From assembly GCA_020438595.1 (NCBI GenBank), contig JAGQUI010000119.1, positions 1 through 7,813 on the forward strand: a DNA stretch of 7,813 nucleotides, in the 5' to 3' direction. The position numbers and the translations under genes were made by a program. Below are positions 6,927 through 7,813 of this stretch, piece by piece (position 1 is the stretch's first letter; each line of letters starts with the position of its first letter). The stretch is from Propionibacteriaceae bacterium (GTDB lineage Bacteria; Actinomycetota; Actinomycetes; Propionibacteriales; Propionibacteriaceae). The notes beneath the pieces were generated by a model that ran no database searches, was not told the DNA's origin, and saw only the letters and a list, made by a program, of their open reading frames with translations.

Positions 6927-7556
6927 TCAGGCCTCCTCGGCCGCTTCCGCCTCCCCGGCCTCCGCCTCGGCCTCGAGCGCCTCGCCGGCCGCCCCCTCCT
7001 CGGTCTCGATGACCTGGGTCGGAGCAGGGGCGATCGTCAGGATCAGGTCATCGGCGTCGCCGGCGTAGACCGCGCCCTCCGGCAGGACCAGGTCCTTGGC
7101 GGTGACGTTGTCGCCGATCTCCAGCCCGGCGACGTTCACCTCGATGCCGGCCGGGATCGCGGTGGCCTCCACCTCGAGCGCGACGGTCTGCTTGTCGACC
7201 GAGACGATCCGGTCGGCCGGGTGATCGCCCACGACCATCATCGGCACCTCGACGGTGACCTTCTCGCCCTTGCGGACGATGACGAGGTCGAGGTGCTCGA
7301 TGGTGCCCTTGACCGGGTTGCGCTGCACCTGCTTGGCGAGCGCCAGCTGGCTCTCGCCCTCGTCGATGCTGAGTTCGAGCACGGCGTTCGCCACGCGCAG
7401 GGCGAGCAGTACCTCGTGCCCGGGCAGGGACAGGTGGACGGGATCGGTCCCGTGGCCGTACAGGACGGCCGGCACCAGGCCCGCCCGGCGGGTGCGGCGG
7501 GCCGCGCCCTTGCCGAATTCGGTGCGGGAAACACCCGCGATCGTGTTCTCAGCCAC
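6927..7556 (-). CDS. rplY: 50S ribosomal protein L25, Ctc/TL5 type
   Basis: A 209-residue protein of the long L25 form, which binds 5S rRNA in the large subunit; in some bacteria the long form is called general stress protein Ctc. The N-terminal L25 domain (about 1-92) shows FGKGAARRTRRAGLVPAVLYG at 14-34 (R/K-rich RNA-binding part) and KQVQRNPVKGTIEHLDL at 75-91. The beta-rich Ctc domain follows (about 95-180), with PAGIEVNV near 135-142. The tail from about 184 is almost only Glu, Ala and Gly, a low-complexity acidic extension common in actinobacterial L25. The GTG start has GAGGAG nine bases upstream. It is the first gene of a two-gene unit with pth, an arrangement widespread in actinobacteria. 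No lesion is seen. Confidence 0.97.
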   Translation of the reverse strand: MAENTIAGVSRTEFGKGAARRTRRAGLVPAVLYGHGTDPVHLSLPGHEVLLALRVANAVLELSIDEGESQLALAKQVQRNPVKGTIEHLDLVIVRKGEKVTVEVPMMVVGDHPADRIVSVDKQTVALEVEATAIPAGIEVNVAGLEIGDNVTAKDLVLPEGAVYAGDADDLILTIAPAPTQVIETEEGAAGEALEAEAEAGEAEAAEEA

Positions 7557-7565
7557 GTGCTGACT

Positions 7566-7571
7566 CTCCTC
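7566..7571 (-). promoter_or_regulatory. Ribosome binding site of rplY
   Basis: GAGGAG on the minus strand, nine bases before the GTG at 7556-7554. It supports GTG rather than ATG as the rplY start. Confidence 0.75.
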
Positions 7572-7644
7572 AACCTCGTTCTCAAAACCATGGGCCTGGC
7601 GAGGGAGGGCCGGCGGCGCTCAACGCGCACACCTTGTCGATCAC

Positions 7645-7657
7645 GGGCCACAGGCCC
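7645..7657 (-). other. Small hairpin in the rplY leader
   Basis: GGGCC, a three-base loop and GGCCC form a perfect 5-bp stem in the predicted leader. Just upstream in the transcript a second short stem (CCTCG / CGAGG) could form. Whether they regulate rplY is unknown. Confidence 0.3.
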
Positions 7658-7677
7658 CTCGCCGAGGCAACCCCGAG

Positions 7678-7708
7678 AGTCTAGCGCGGCGCGGCCCGTC
7701 CGGCCCAA
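7678..7708 (-). promoter_or_regulatory. Possible promoter of rplY-pth
   Basis: The -10 candidate TAGACT (7683-7678) matches TANNNT. A TTGGGC hexamer (7708-7703) lies 19 bases upstream, longer than the ideal 17-18. Transcription would begin near 7671 and give a leader of about 115 bases before the GTG. The -10 box is the better half of this call. Confidence 0.4.
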
Positions 7709-7726
7709 TCGGAGCGGTGCGGGGGT

Positions 7727-7759
7727 GGACCGAGTAAGGAACCGTCCCCCACTCGGTCC
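7727..7759. terminator. 9-bp inverted repeat, possible terminator of the upstream gene
   Basis: GGACCGAGT (7727-7735) and ACTCGGTCC (7751-7759) are exact reverse complements around a 15-base loop. No T-run follows on either strand. It lies just upstream of the rplY promoter candidate, so it may end a transcript arriving from the right edge, or act as an operator. From 7760 to 7813 I see no recognisable coding end. Confidence 0.4.
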
Positions 7760-7813
7760 GGGGACGTCTCCGCGCGGTCACCACAGACGGCGACGCCGCC
7801 GGAACCTGTAGGC

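Noticed and set aside
7560..7640. Short upstream ORF in the rplY leader (GTG-start, about 16 codons)
   Set aside because: No convincing ribosome binding site and no run of one amino acid codon typical of attenuation peptides.
6237..7811. 524-codon plus-strand frame opposite pth and rplY
   Set aside because: It is antisense to two conserved genes with intact family motifs, and its own translation matches nothing recognisable.
7760..7813. 3' end of an upstream gene or a tRNA at the right edge
   Set aside because: None of the three minus-strand frames gives a recognisable protein end, and the bases do not form a tRNA arm set that I can support.

Overview
This GC-rich window has the codon usage and gene content of an actinomycete, with strong G/C at third codon positions, GTG starts and an adjacent rplY-pth pair. 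The order may be Pseudonocardiales, but that is inference only. All three genes I can support lie on the minus strand, so the window reads from right to left.

Right third (6315-7813): a housekeeping pair. rplY encodes ribosomal protein L25 of the long Ctc type, and pth, nine bases downstream, encodes peptidyl-tRNA hydrolase. Both act in translation: L25 binds 5S rRNA, and Pth recycles tRNA from dropped-off peptidyl-tRNA. A weak promoter candidate and a 9-bp inverted repeat lie upstream of rplY. A GC-rich hairpin follows pth. The last ~50 bases at the right edge hold nothing I recognise.

Middle (5714-6314): about 600 bases with no credible gene. This region holds a 16-bp palindrome, a 6-bp-stem inverted repeat, two copies of a 10-bp word (CTAGGGGAAA) and a possible -10 box for the next gene.

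Left three quarters (1-5699): one very large minus-strand reading frame, at least 1899 codons, open to the left edge so its stop and C-terminus are missing. I translated this frame in full and found no internal stop. It encodes a secreted, modular surface protein. In order it has a signal peptide, a beta-rich N-terminal region, a DFGDAP/GEVED module, a prealbumin (SpaA-like) fold, then 12 complete and one partial tandem Ig-like repeats of the DUF11/DUF7507 class, each about 108-109 residues. Each complete repeat has a C-x12-C pair, and two carry an inserted DxDGNG calcium-loop-like motif. It is most likely a cell-surface adhesin or stalk protein. The long frames on the opposite strand across this gene are shadows of its codon bias.

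I see no CRISPR array, transposase, tRNA, toxin-antitoxin or defence system. The notable object is the repeat-built surface protein sitting beside a core translation operon.
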